From DAOUKH01 sp965207995 (GTDB lineage Bacteria; Chloroflexota; Dehalococcoidia; SHYB01): a stretch of 64,000 nt of DNA. Location: positions 1,488,001-1,552,000 of the forward strand of contig OZ242299.1 in the NCBI GenBank assembly GCA_965207995.1. The letters are read 5' to 3'. The translations under genes and the position numbers were made by a program. The notes below the pieces were generated by a model. The model was not told the origin of the DNA. It ran no database searches and saw only the letters and a list, made by a program, of their open reading frames with translations. This document shows positions 54,255 through 62,847 of the stretch, piece after piece; position 1 is the first letter of the stretch; each line of letters begins with the position of its first letter.

Positions 54255-54668
54255 TTGGCCAACGCTCCCTTCCCCACCCCGCTTCCCGACCCTTGGAGCG
54301 CCGAGTTCTGGGAGGGCTGCAAGCGCGGCGAGCTGCTCCTCCAGCAGTGCTCCGGCTGCAGCAAGCCTCGCTACTTCCCCAGGCTCACCTGCCCGCTCTG
54401 CGGCGACGAGGCGTACGCCTGGATCAAGGCGAGCGGCAAGGGCGCCCTCTACAGCTTCATCGTCGTCCACCCGCCCACGCTGCCCGCCTTCAAGGACGAC
54501 GTTCCCTATCCGGTGGTCCTCGTCGAACTCGAAGAAGGGCCGCGCATGGTCAGCAACGTCGTGGACTGCGCCAACGAGGACCTGGAAATCGGCATGCCGC
54601 TGGAAGTCGTGTTCGACGCGGTAACCGAAGACCTGACGCTGCCCAAATTCCGGCCCGCGGCCGGCTAA
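54255..54668 (+). CDS. Zn-ribbon/OB-fold protein (DUF35 family)
   Basis: 137-residue acyl-CoA-associated protein. A rubredoxin-like zinc ribbon (CSGCSKPRYFPRLTCPLCG, about 32-50) precedes an OB-fold. Such proteins act as partners of thiolases or beta-ketoacyl synthase-like enzymes and may bind CoA; the partner gene is not adjacent. The start is TTG, and the promoter upstream is strong. Confidence 0.88.
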   Translation: MANAPFPTPLPDPWSAEFWEGCKRGELLLQQCSGCSKPRYFPRLTCPLCGDEAYAWIKASGKGALYSFIVVHPPTLPAFKDDVPYPVVLVELEEGPRMVSNVVDCANEDLEIGMPLEVVFDAVTEDLTLPKFRPAAG

Positions 54669-54678
54669 CCCCAGTCCC

Positions 54679-55167
54679 TTAGGGGCAGGCGTCGAGCGGG
54701 ACATCGTCGAAGCGCAGCCCCTCAGCCGCGTTGGCCTCGACCGGAACAACCCAATCAAGCGCGGCGAGCTCGCTCCAGGTGTACACCGCGCAGTGGCGGA
54801 GCTCGTCCTCGCAGCCCCCGTCGACGGTGCAGCTCTCCCGCTCGAAGTCAAGAGTGTACGCCTGCACGACGTACCGGGGCGCGGCCTCGGCCTCGTCGGA
54901 GGGAAAGAGGGCGAAGTTGCTCACCGTGGCCCCACCGCCGGCGACGGCCTGCGCCTCGCCGTTCACGTAGATCACCAAGTCTTCGTCGGTCTCGTTGACG
55001 AACGAGGAGTCGACGAAGCCGCCGGGCACGAAGGCGACGACGAGGGCCATCATCCCCACGCCCACGGCTATGGCTCCCGTGACCAAGGCGGCGACGACGA
55101 GGATGATGCGCCGCCGACGTTGCGCCTCCTCCAACGGGTCGGTCGCGCGGTGCGGGTCGGGGTGCAT
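54679..55167 (-). CDS. Hypothetical single-pass membrane protein
   Basis: 162 residues from Met 55167. An Arg-rich stretch (EEAQRRRR) precedes one membrane helix (about 22-50), then an extracytoplasmic domain with four Cys (CTVDGGCEDELRHC, C near the end) that may form disulfides. A start at 55236 would add 23 residues. Function not recognised. It converges with the DUF35 gene. Confidence 0.65.
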   Translation of the reverse strand: MHPDPHRATDPLEEAQRRRRIILVVAALVTGAIAVGVGMMALVVAFVPGGFVDSSFVNETDEDLVIYVNGEAQAVAGGGATVSNFALFPSDEAEAAPRYVVQAYTLDFERESCTVDGGCEDELRHCAVYTWSELAALDWVVPVEANAAEGLRFDDVPLDACP

Positions 55168-55378
55168 GGGAGGGCCGTGATGCGGGGTCGGGCGGGTCGC
55201 GCCACCGAACCGCATCTGGAGCCGGCATCGTAGCACATACCACTAGGGGACCCTCGTCGGCGCCGGGAGTGCGGTACCATGCTCTTCGGGCGCCATCCTC
55301 GGGAGCATCACTATCGCCAGTTCCTTCGACTTCGCCGGTCTCGCCGGCGCGGGCATACGCCGCGCGGCGGCGGTTGCG

Positions 55379-56227
55379 GTGCTGGTGGGGCTGGGCCTGG
55401 CTTTGGCGCTCGCAGCGGCCGTAGCCCAGGACGAAGCGGCCCCGACGCTCACGGAGACCGCGGGCGGGTACGAGGTCTCGTTCTTCATCGACCCCTTCCC
55501 CGCCGCCGCAGGGGCGCTGGGACGGATCGGAGTCGGCGTCGTCGAAGCGGCGTCGGGCGGGCCCGTGGCCAGTGTGACCGCGTCGCTGGAGATCGTCGAC
55601 CCGCTCGACGGCACGGTGTCGCGGGTCGCGCTGCAGCCCGACGAGGAGCGGCCGGGGCGGTTCGAGGAGGCCGGGTTCTTCTTCCCACGCGAGGGGGTCT
55701 GGGAGACACGCCTTGTCCTCGACGGACCTCTGGGGAGCGAGTCGGTGGAGATCGCTATTCCGGCGACGATCCGAGCCGTCGCCGACGAGATCGCCGAGGG
55801 GGTCGGCGGCCCGTACTCGATCAGCATCGGGGCCAACCCGGTGTCGCCGGTGGCGCACCTCGGGTCGCGGTTCACCGCGCTGGTGCTGACGCACCCGGGC
55901 GGGGAGTCGGTGCCGGACTCCCGGCTCACCTACCGTTTCATCAACCCTGAGACCGGCGAGCGGCTCGACCTCGAAGGGACGCAGCGACTCGACCAACGCG
56001 ACTTCTACCAGAACCTGATCACGTTCCTCACCCCCGGCACGTGGCGCTTCACCGCCACGGTGGAAAGCCCGCTTGGCACCGGATCGATCGAGGGCCAGAT
56101 CGTGGTGCGGGAGAACACCGACGCCGGGTACGGCGGCACGGCGCTGTGGGCCTCGATCATGGGTCTGCTGATCTTCGGCGGCGCATTCCTGGCCTGGCGC
56201 TACCGCAACGCGGCGAAGCGCGACTAG
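55379..56227 (+). CDS. Secreted, membrane-anchored hypothetical protein
   Basis: About 282 residues. A signal peptide (LVGLGLALALAAAVAQ) precedes two beta-rich repeats (PFPAAAGALGRIGVGVVEAA and later HLGSRFTALVLTHPGG), and a C-terminal membrane helix (ASIMGLLIFGGAFLAW). The pattern resembles extracellular Ig-like or FixH/YtkA-type domains but no firm family. The GTG start at 55379 is the first in frame; the true start could be upstream with a rare codon. The stop overlaps that of the convergent channel gene (CTAG). Confidence 0.65.
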   Translation: MLVGLGLALALAAAVAQDEAAPTLTETAGGYEVSFFIDPFPAAAGALGRIGVGVVEAASGGPVASVTASLEIVDPLDGTVSRVALQPDEERPGRFEEAGFFFPREGVWETRLVLDGPLGSESVEIAIPATIRAVADEIAEGVGGPYSISIGANPVSPVAHLGSRFTALVLTHPGGESVPDSRLTYRFINPETGERLDLEGTQRLDQRDFYQNLITFLTPGTWRFTATVESPLGTGSIEGQIVVRENTDAGYGGTALWASIMGLLIFGGAFLAWRYRNAAKRD

Positions 56228-57411
56228 GCCTTCTCGCCTTCTTCGGGCGGGTGGAACGGCGGCTGGTCGACGCCCCAATAGAGCGTCTGGTGGGGGAAGG
56301 GTATCTCGATGCCCAGCTCGTCGAAACGGTACTTGACGCGCCTTCGGAACTCGCCGGTCACCTCCCATTGGGCGCCGGGCTTAGTCTGTCCGAGGCAGAG
56401 AATGTTGACCGACGAGTCGGCAAAGTCGCCGATCCGCAGCGCGGTGATCGGCGCCGTGATCTTCGTGCCCACGTCGGGGTCCTCGCTTAACTCCTTACCG
56501 ATTTCGTTGAGGAGTTCCATGCAACGGTCGACGTCTTCCTTGTAGGCGATGGGGATGTTGAGAAGGACGCGGGCCTTCTCCTTCGTGTGGTTGGCGACGA
56601 CCCCGATTGAGCCGTTGGGGATCACGTGCATGGAGTAGTCGAAGGCCCGGATGACGGTGCGGCGGAGGTTGATGTCCTCAACGCTCCCCGATTGGCCGGC
56701 GATTTCCACCCAGTCGCCGACGCGGTACTGCTCTTCGAGGATGACGAAGATGCCGGCGAGCACGTCGCGGACCAAGCTCTGGGCGCCGAGCCCGACGGCG
56801 ATACCCACGACGCCGGCGGCGGCGATCACGGGCGTCACGTTGATGCCGAGCCCGCTCAGAATCATGAACAGGGCCGTGAGGTAGACCAACACCTTGACCG
56901 CCCCGATGATCACCGCGGACAGGGTCGCCTCTCGTTTCTGGATCTCCTCGGGCAAGGTGTCGGGGCGGGCGCGGTCCTTGACGACGCCCAGGATGATCTG
57001 GGGCACGGCCCGCTCGGCCGCCTTCACCAGGACGAAGGCGATGCCCACGATGATCGCTATCTGCACGATCTCTTCGGCTAGGAACGAGCCTACGGTGGCG
57101 CCGAAGTCGAGGAGATCGGCGTTGATCTGCGTCGTGTCGGCGCCGAGGCCGTTGGCGATGGAGACGCCGGCGCCGAACAGCACCCAGGCGATGACGAACG
57201 CGGTGCCGAGAATGGCCGTGGCCCTGTCCAGGACCGAGAGGTCGCCGACGATCCAGACGTCGAGCTTGTGGACGGCCCGCTTCAGCAGCGACGGCAGGCG
57301 CCGAAAGACCAGCCCGGCGATGACGGCGCCGAGAGCGGCGGCCAGAATGACCTGGACCCAGTTAATCTGGGTCTCCTCGGCGGCTTGAATGAGGACGGCG
57401 AGCGGGGGCAT
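56224..57411 (-). CDS. MscS-family mechanosensitive channel
   Basis: 395-residue small-conductance mechanosensitive channel. About four to five hydrophobic helices precede the MscS pore helix and beta domain (LGAQSLVRDVLAGIFVILEEQYRVGDWVEIAGQSGSVEDI), then the alpha/beta C-terminal domain. Extra N-terminal helices suggest a larger YnaI-like type. It releases solutes on hypo-osmotic shock. Confidence 0.9.
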   Translation of the reverse strand: MPPLAVLIQAAEETQINWVQVILAAALGAVIAGLVFRRLPSLLKRAVHKLDVWIVGDLSVLDRATAILGTAFVIAWVLFGAGVSIANGLGADTTQINADLLDFGATVGSFLAEEIVQIAIIVGIAFVLVKAAERAVPQIILGVVKDRARPDTLPEEIQKREATLSAVIIGAVKVLVYLTALFMILSGLGINVTPVIAAAGVVGIAVGLGAQSLVRDVLAGIFVILEEQYRVGDWVEIAGQSGSVEDINLRRTVIRAFDYSMHVIPNGSIGVVANHTKEKARVLLNIPIAYKEDVDRCMELLNEIGKELSEDPDVGTKITAPITALRIGDFADSSVNILCLGQTKPGAQWEVTGEFRRRVKYRFDELGIEIPFPHQTLYWGVDQPPFHPPEEGEKA

Positions 57412-57544
57412 GAGCGGGGTCTCGAACGGCGTCCTAGTATGCCAATGGCGGGGCCGGAATGGAAGGCGGCGATGGGCTGAAACGAGGCGGCGCCCCGCTT
57501 TACCGTGTTTCAGAACGTGGTTTCGTAATTTCTCTGGAAAGCGG

Positions 57545-57573
57545 TTCCATTTACTCCTGTCGCGTGGTAGAAT
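57545..57573 (+). promoter_or_regulatory. gyrB promoter
   Basis: TTCCAT (57545-57550), 17-base spacer, extended -10 TGG-TAGAAT (57568-57573). The leader to the gyrB ATG is about 75 bases. Confidence 0.5.
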
Positions 57574-57652
57574 GTTATGGTAGCTTGGCCCTCGGCGAAG
57601 CCTGCCCTGCGGGGCCGCGGAAACGCCGGGGCCTTTTCAGGAATTACACCTC

Positions 57653-60082
57653 ATGTCCATGCAGGCACAGGGCGGCCCAGGGTCGCAAGACTACACCGCT
57701 GTCGACATCCAGGTGCTCGAGGGCACGGAGGCGGTACGCCGCCGGCCCGGAATGTACATCGGGAGCACCGATGAACGCGGCCTCCATCACCTGGTCTACG
57801 AGATCGTCGACAACGCCGTCGACGAGGCGATGGCGGGCCACTGCGACCGGATCGTCATCAAGATCGCCAAGGACGCCACCGTCACCGTCCATGACAACGG
57901 GCGGGGCATTCCCATCGACGTCCACCCGACCACCGGCCTGACCGGCCTCGAGACGGCGATGACGACGCTCCACGCCGGGGCCAAGTTCGGCGGCAGCGGC
58001 TACAAGGTCTCCGGCGGACTGCACGGCGTGGGCGCCCACGTGGTGAACGCCCTGTCGACCAAGATGCGCGTCGAGGTGCAGCGCGACGAGCGGCACGTCT
58101 TCCAGGAGTACTCCCGCGGACGCCCCACCGGCCCGGTGACCGACATGCTGCCCATGGGGGCGCGTGGCACCACGGTGTCGTTCAAGTCCGACCCTCAGAT
58201 CTTCGGCGAGCACGAGTACGACTTCGCCACGCTGGCGACCCGCCTGCGCGAGATGGCCTATCTCAACGCGGGCCTCGAAATCCAACTGGTCGACGAGCGC
58301 TCCGACCGCGAGGTCACCTTCTACTTCGACGGGGGCATCGCCAGCTTCGTCCGGCACCTGAACGCCTCCCGGCACACCGTCTTCGATAAGCCGCTGCACA
58401 TCACGCGGGTGGTCGAGGACGCCACGATCGAGGTCGCGCTGCAGTACAACGACGGCTTCGCCGAGACCGTCATGTGCTTCGCGAACTGCATCAACACGCG
58501 CGACGGGGGCACGCACCTGACCGGCTTCCGGTCGGCGCTGACCCGCGTGATCAACGACTACGCGCGCAAGCAAAAGCTCATCAAGGAGGACATGCCGAAC
58601 CTCCAGGGCGAGGACGTCCGCGAGGGCCTCACCGCGGTCATCAGCGTGCGGATCACCGATCCGCAGTTCGAGGGGCAGACGAAGGGCAAGCTGGGCAACC
58701 CCGAGGTGAAGGGGTACGTCGAGACGGTGATGAACGAGTCGCTGTCGGCGTGGCTCGAAGAGCACCCCGCGGACGCGCGGCGCATCATCGACAAGTGCCT
58801 GACCGCGGCCCGCGCCCGCGAGGCGGCCCGTAAGGCCCGCGACCTCGTGCAGCGGAAGACCGCCATGGAAGGCGGCACGCTTCCCGGCAAGCTGGCCGAC
58901 TGCTCGGAGCGCGACCCGGCGAACTGCGAGATCTACATCGTCGAGGGCGAATCGGCGGGCGGCTCGGCCAAGATGGGGCGGGACCGCCGTTTCCAGGCGA
59001 TCCTCCCGCTCAAGGGCAAGATCCTCAACGTCGAGAAGGCCCGCCTCGACCGGATGCTCAACCACGAGGAGATCAGGGCCCTGATCACCGCGCTCGGCGT
59101 CGGCATCGGTGAGACCTTCGACATCGAGAAGCTCCGGTACCACCGCATCATCATCATGACCGACGCGGACGTGGACGGCTCGCACATCCGCACCCTGCTG
59201 CTCACCTTCTTCTTCCGCCACATGGAGCAGCTCATCGAGAACGACAACCTGTTCATCGCCCAGCCCCCGCTCTACCGCGTCGCGGTGGGAAGGGACGCGC
59301 ACTGGGTGTTTAGCGAGCGCGAGAAGGACCGCATGATCCTCGAGCTCGCGCTGCGGGACGTCACCGCGAGCTCCGGCGGCAAAAAGGGCAAAAAGGACGC
59401 CGAGGGCGAGCCGCTCCGGCCACGGGCGGCGAACATCCATGCCCTGCGCTCGCTGCTGAGCGACCTCGAAGGCCGCGGCTACACCCGCGACCTCCTCTTC
59501 GCGCTGCTGCGCAGCATCGACTTCGACTTCCTGGAAGGGATCGACTTCAACGACCGGGACTCGGTCGAGGAGCTCGGACGGAAGCTCGAGGAGCTCGAAC
59601 CCGTGAGCGAGGCCAACGTGCGGGGCAACGAGTACACCTCCTTCGAGCTGAGCGTGCGCAACGGCGGCCCACAGACCGCCGCCTTCGGCTCCTCGTTCGT
59701 GGGCGGCACGCTGCGCCGCCTCTACGACGAGTACGCCACGCTAGCGGAGTACGACGCCGGTGCGACCTACACGGTGAAGCGCCGCGACCGGGACCTCGGC
59801 GCGTTTGACTCGGCGCCCGCCCTCATCGACATGGTGGACGAGATTCTTGAAGGCGGCGTGCGGGGGCTCAACCTGCAGCGCTACAAGGGCCTCGGCGAGA
59901 TGAACCCCGAGCAGCTCTGGGAGAGCACCATGAACCCGGAGACCCGCACCCTGCTCAAGGTCGACATCGACAACCTCACCGATTGCCAGGACGCCTTCAC
60001 CACGCTCATGGGCGAAGAGGTTGCCCCGCGTAAGGCCTTCATCCAGAGCCACGCCAAGGCGGTCAAGAACCTCGACGTCTAG
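57653..60082 (+). CDS. gyrB: DNA gyrase subunit B
   Basis: ATPase subunit of gyrase, which introduces negative supercoils. GHKL ATPase motifs (EIVDNAVDEAMAG, DNGRGIPID, GGLHGVGAHVVNALS), a transducer domain, and TOPRIM (EGESAGGSAKMGRDR, DADVDGSHIRTLLLT) are present. The C-terminal RYKGLGEMNPEQLWE is diagnostic. At 809 residues it is about 165 longer than compact forms because of an insert between about 540 and 740, matching the layout of E. coli-type GyrB. It is near dnaA, as in many origins. Confidence 0.98.
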   Translation: MSMQAQGGPGSQDYTAVDIQVLEGTEAVRRRPGMYIGSTDERGLHHLVYEIVDNAVDEAMAGHCDRIVIKIAKDATVTVHDNGRGIPIDVHPTTGLTGLETAMTTLHAGAKFGGSGYKVSGGLHGVGAHVVNALSTKMRVEVQRDERHVFQEYSRGRPTGPVTDMLPMGARGTTVSFKSDPQIFGEHEYDFATLATRLREMAYLNAGLEIQLVDERSDREVTFYFDGGIASFVRHLNASRHTVFDKPLHITRVVEDATIEVALQYNDGFAETVMCFANCINTRDGGTHLTGFRSALTRVINDYARKQKLIKEDMPNLQGEDVREGLTAVISVRITDPQFEGQTKGKLGNPEVKGYVETVMNESLSAWLEEHPADARRIIDKCLTAARAREAARKARDLVQRKTAMEGGTLPGKLADCSERDPANCEIYIVEGESAGGSAKMGRDRRFQAILPLKGKILNVEKARLDRMLNHEEIRALITALGVGIGETFDIEKLRYHRIIIMTDADVDGSHIRTLLLTFFFRHMEQLIENDNLFIAQPPLYRVAVGRDAHWVFSEREKDRMILELALRDVTASSGGKKGKKDAEGEPLRPRAANIHALRSLLSDLEGRGYTRDLLFALLRSIDFDFLEGIDFNDRDSVEELGRKLEELEPVSEANVRGNEYTSFELSVRNGGPQTAAFGSSFVGGTLRRLYDEYATLAEYDAGATYTVKRRDRDLGAFDSAPALIDMVDEILEGGVRGLNLQRYKGLGEMNPEQLWESTMNPETRTLLKVDIDNLTDCQDAFTTLMGEEVAPRKAFIQSHAKAVKNLDV

Positions 60083-60113
60083 CGCGTCTGCACTCTATCC
60101 GCAGTGAACGAAA

Positions 60114-60140
60114 AAGAGGCGGACCGACGGTCCGCCTCTT
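60114..60140. terminator. Terminator after gyrB
   Basis: 12-base perfect stem AAGAGGCGGACC / GGTCCGCCTCTT with loop GAC, then CGTTTG. It lies between gyrB and the convergent nadD-pyrE gene and probably works both ways. Confidence 0.75.
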
Positions 60141-60167
60141 CGTTTGTCCGAAGCTCCCGTCCGCGAC

Positions 60168-61319
60168 CTAGGTCAGATTGCCCTCGGCGTCGGCGTGGAA
60201 GAGGGCGCTGACCTGATAGCCGCGGGCCCGGAGCGCGTCGGCGCCGCCCTCGCCGCGGTCGACGACGACTAGGACTTTCGCGACCGTGCAGCCCTCGGCC
60301 TCCACCGCCTCGATGGCGTGGCGGAGGGAGCCACCGGTGGTCATGGTGTCGTCCACGATCACGACCTCCGCGCCCGGGGCGGGGAGATTGCCCTCGACCA
60401 GCTTCTTGGTCCCGTGCTCCTTGGTCTGGGAGCGCACGTAGAAGGCGTCGATCGGGCGGCCGGCGCGGGCCGCGGCGATCTGGGCCGCGGTGATGATGGG
60501 GTTCGCCGCCGTCGCCGGACCGCCGATCGCGTCGATGCCAGGGTCGAGAAGCTCGGCGATCAGCTCGCCGATCAGGCGCGCGCCATCCGGGTCATGGGTG
60601 GCGCGGCGGCCATCGAAGTAGTACGAGCTGGTCTTCCCCGACGCGAGGGTGAACGAGCCGCGCATGACAGCCCGCGTCTCGATGATCCCCTTCAAGCGGT
60701 TTCGGCGGCTGTCGGCGGTCGGCTGGCCGTCGGACCGGTAGAGCCCGCGGTCGGCGATGTAGCCGGCGACGGCCGGTGGAACGAGGTCGCGGATGAGGAG
60801 GCCTCGGCGAACACGGTCGCGGATCGCGGTGGCACTGATTTCGATCAGAGGGGCCTCCAGCGGCGCGGCTTCGACGTTGGGCACCTCGGCCTTCACTTCG
60901 TCGATGATCGCCGCTGTGTCGCGTCCTGGGCGGCCTAGAACGGCGATCCTGGCGAGGCGGGCGACCTCCGCCGGCTCGCGCCAGGCCGCGAAGTTGGCGA
61001 AGGCGTCGGCGCCGAGCAAGAGGACGGGCCGGACGTCGCCAGCGGGGAGGGCGCGCAGGGTGTCGAGGGTGTAGGTTTCCCCCGGCCGCTCGATCTCCAG
61101 GCGGGAGACCCGGAACTGGGGCTCTCCCGCCACGGCGAGCTCGGCCATCCTCGCACGGTCCTCCGGCGGCGACACGTCTTCCCCGGCCTTCATCCAGGGT
61201 TTCCCGGCGGGCACGAAGAGGACCTCGTCCAAGCCGAGCGATTCCAGCGCAGCACGGGCCACGATCAGGTGGCCGGTGTGGATGGGGTCGAAGGTCCCGC
61301 CGAAGATGCCCACGGTCAT
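60168..61319 (-). CDS. NadD-PyrE fusion: nicotinate-nucleotide adenylyltransferase / orotate phosphoribosyltransferase
   Basis: 383 residues with two complete domains in one frame. NadD (about 1-195): GGTFDPIHTGHL (7-18), KPWMKAG, ISATAIR (161-167). It makes nicotinate adenine dinucleotide. PyrE (about 205-383): SGKTSSYYFDGR near residue 230, and the PRPP motif VVIVDDTMTTGGS (319-331). It makes orotidine 5'-phosphate. No start codon or ribosome site is evident at the join. It begins seven bases after obg. Two unrelated nucleotide pathways in one polypeptide are unusual; both need PRPP- or ATP-related substrates. Confidence 0.92.
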   Translation of the reverse strand: MTVGIFGGTFDPIHTGHLIVARAALESLGLDEVLFVPAGKPWMKAGEDVSPPEDRARMAELAVAGEPQFRVSRLEIERPGETYTLDTLRALPAGDVRPVLLLGADAFANFAAWREPAEVARLARIAVLGRPGRDTAAIIDEVKAEVPNVEAAPLEAPLIEISATAIRDRVRRGLLIRDLVPPAVAGYIADRGLYRSDGQPTADSRRNRLKGIIETRAVMRGSFTLASGKTSSYYFDGRRATHDPDGARLIGELIAELLDPGIDAIGGPATAANPIITAAQIAAARAGRPIDAFYVRSQTKEHGTKKLVEGNLPAPGAEVVIVDDTMTTGGSLRHAIEAVEAEGCTVAKVLVVVDRGEGGADALRARGYQVSALFHADAEGNLT

Positions 61320-61326
61320 GGCGCGG

Positions 61327-62595
61327 TTACCACTCGAGCTCGATCTCGCCGAAGCGCACCGTGTCGCCCATGGAGACGCCGGCGTGCTCCAGGGCGTCGG
61401 TCACGCCCAGGCGGTCGAGCTGCAGCTTGAGCTGGGCGAGTCCGGCCCATTTGCGCAGATCGCTGCCGGCGACGAGTCGCTCCGCCGCAGGGTGCTCGAC
61501 GACGTAGTCGCCCTCCGCGGTAATGTGCACGCGCGGGCTCCCGCCGCCCACGGCGACCGGCTGCGGTACTGGAACGACCTCCGGCTCCGGCATGGCGGGC
61601 GCCTGCTTCGCCTCAGCCGCCGCAGCCCGCACCAGTTCGGCCACACCCTGTCCGGACGCGCCGGAGACGAAGAAAAGCGGCCCGTCGAACGAAGCGAGGG
61701 CGTTGCGTATCTCGGCCTCGCGGGCCGCGACCTCGGGCATGTCGATCTTGTTGACGGCGAGGATCTGCGGCTTGCGTTCGAGTCCGGCGCCGTAGGCCTC
61801 GATCTCCTCATTCACCTCACGGACCGCGGCGGCGACGTCAGGCACACCGCCGTCGACCAGGTGCACGAGGGCACGGGTACGAGTGGCGTGCCGCAGGAAC
61901 TCGTGGCCGAGGCCGACGCCGAGGTGGGCCCCCTCGATCAGGCCAGGGATCTCGGCGAGGACAAAGCTCTCCCAGCCCAGCGTCACGACGCCGAGCTGCG
62001 GCTCCAGGGTGGTGAATGGGTAGCCGGCGACCTTCGGCGAGGCCATCGTCGCGGCGGCCAAGAGCGTCGACTTCCCCGCGTTGGGTTTGCCGATGATCCC
62101 CACGTCGGCCATGAGCTTGAGCTCCAGCCGGTACGTTCGCTCCTCCCCACGCTCTCCCTTCTCCGCGATGTAGGGGGCCTGCTGGGTCGACGAAACGAAA
62201 TCGGCGTTGCCCTTGCCGCCCCGGCCACCGACGGCCGCGATGTATTCCTCGCCCGAATCCGTCAGGTCGGCTACCCGCACCGGTTGCCCCTTGCCATCAA
62301 TCCAAATCTCGGTACCGACGGGGACATCGACCACGACGTCCTGCCCCTTGCGCCCGTACATGTCCTTGCCCCGCCCGTTCACGCCTCGCTCGGCGTTGAA
62401 TCGCCGTCGACGGCGGAAGGCGCTCAGCGTGCTCATCTGCGCGTCTGCCCGAAGCACGACGCTTCCGCCGTCACCACCGCGACCTCCATCGGGACCGCCC
62501 TTGGGGACGCCCTTCTCCCGGCGGAAGCTGACCGCGCCGTTGCCGCCGTCGCCCGACCGCACGTGGATGAGGACAGTATCAAAGAAAGAAGACAA
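61327..62595 (-). CDS. obgE: GTPase Obg
   Basis: Ribosome-assembly GTPase. The Gly-rich Obg fold covers about 1-160 (RREKGVPKGGPDGGRGGDGG), the G domain has GKPNAGKSTLL as P-loop, DLPGL-equivalent EIPGLIEG and NKIDMPE, and a C-terminal OCT domain follows. 422 residues. The start is TTG; an in-frame stop lies three codons upstream. First gene of the obg/nadD-pyrE operon. Confidence 0.95.
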   Translation of the reverse strand: MSSFFDTVLIHVRSGDGGNGAVSFRREKGVPKGGPDGGRGGDGGSVVLRADAQMSTLSAFRRRRRFNAERGVNGRGKDMYGRKGQDVVVDVPVGTEIWIDGKGQPVRVADLTDSGEEYIAAVGGRGGKGNADFVSSTQQAPYIAEKGERGEERTYRLELKLMADVGIIGKPNAGKSTLLAAATMASPKVAGYPFTTLEPQLGVVTLGWESFVLAEIPGLIEGAHLGVGLGHEFLRHATRTRALVHLVDGGVPDVAAAVREVNEEIEAYGAGLERKPQILAVNKIDMPEVAAREAEIRNALASFDGPLFFVSGASGQGVAELVRAAAAEAKQAPAMPEPEVVPVPQPVAVGGGSPRVHITAEGDYVVEHPAAERLVAGSDLRKWAGLAQLKLQLDRLGVTDALEHAGVSMGDTVRFGEIELEW

Positions 62596-62596
62596 G

Positions 62597-62847
62597 TAAG
62601 GTCAACCTATGTATTTAAGCCTTAATAATACTAATAAGGCCGTGTCTTTGTGCGCTTTGGGCCGGGCGCTTCTGGAGGCGTGTGTGCGGGGCAGTGTGTG
62701 CGTCGGTGCGTGGAGTGGAGGGTGTCTTGAGGGGAGTGTCGATAAGCGCGTGGCGAGTGCGCGAAGGGCTAGGGATGCGCACAAGGAAGGAGGGGTTACG
62801 CACAGGAATAGCGGCGTTATGCACAGGCCGTCTGTGCAAAGAAGGCG
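62597..62847. other. Candidate replication origin (oriC)
   Basis: This gap between dnaA and obg has an A/T-rich stretch (62583-62640, with TTAAGCCTTAATAATACTAA) in an otherwise G+C-rich sequence, a likely unwinding element. Towards dnaA it has DnaA-box-like 9-mers: TTATGCACA (62817-62825), TTACGCACA (62796-62804), and weaker ones at 62775-62783 and, reversed, 62833-62841 and 62649-62657. All end in GCACA rather than CCACA. dnaA and gyrB are close, as at many origins. Not tested by skew analysis. Confidence 0.6.

Noticed and set aside
55279..55950. Plus-strand frame starting at ATG 55279
   Set aside because: Different frame from the signal peptide and beta domains of the gene starting at 55379, and its translation is Arg/Gly-rich without motifs.
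62612..62640. Terminator for dnaA in the GCCTTA...TAAGGC inverted repeat
   Set aside because: The stem is only six bases with a ten-base A/T-rich loop; it fits an unwinding region at least as well.
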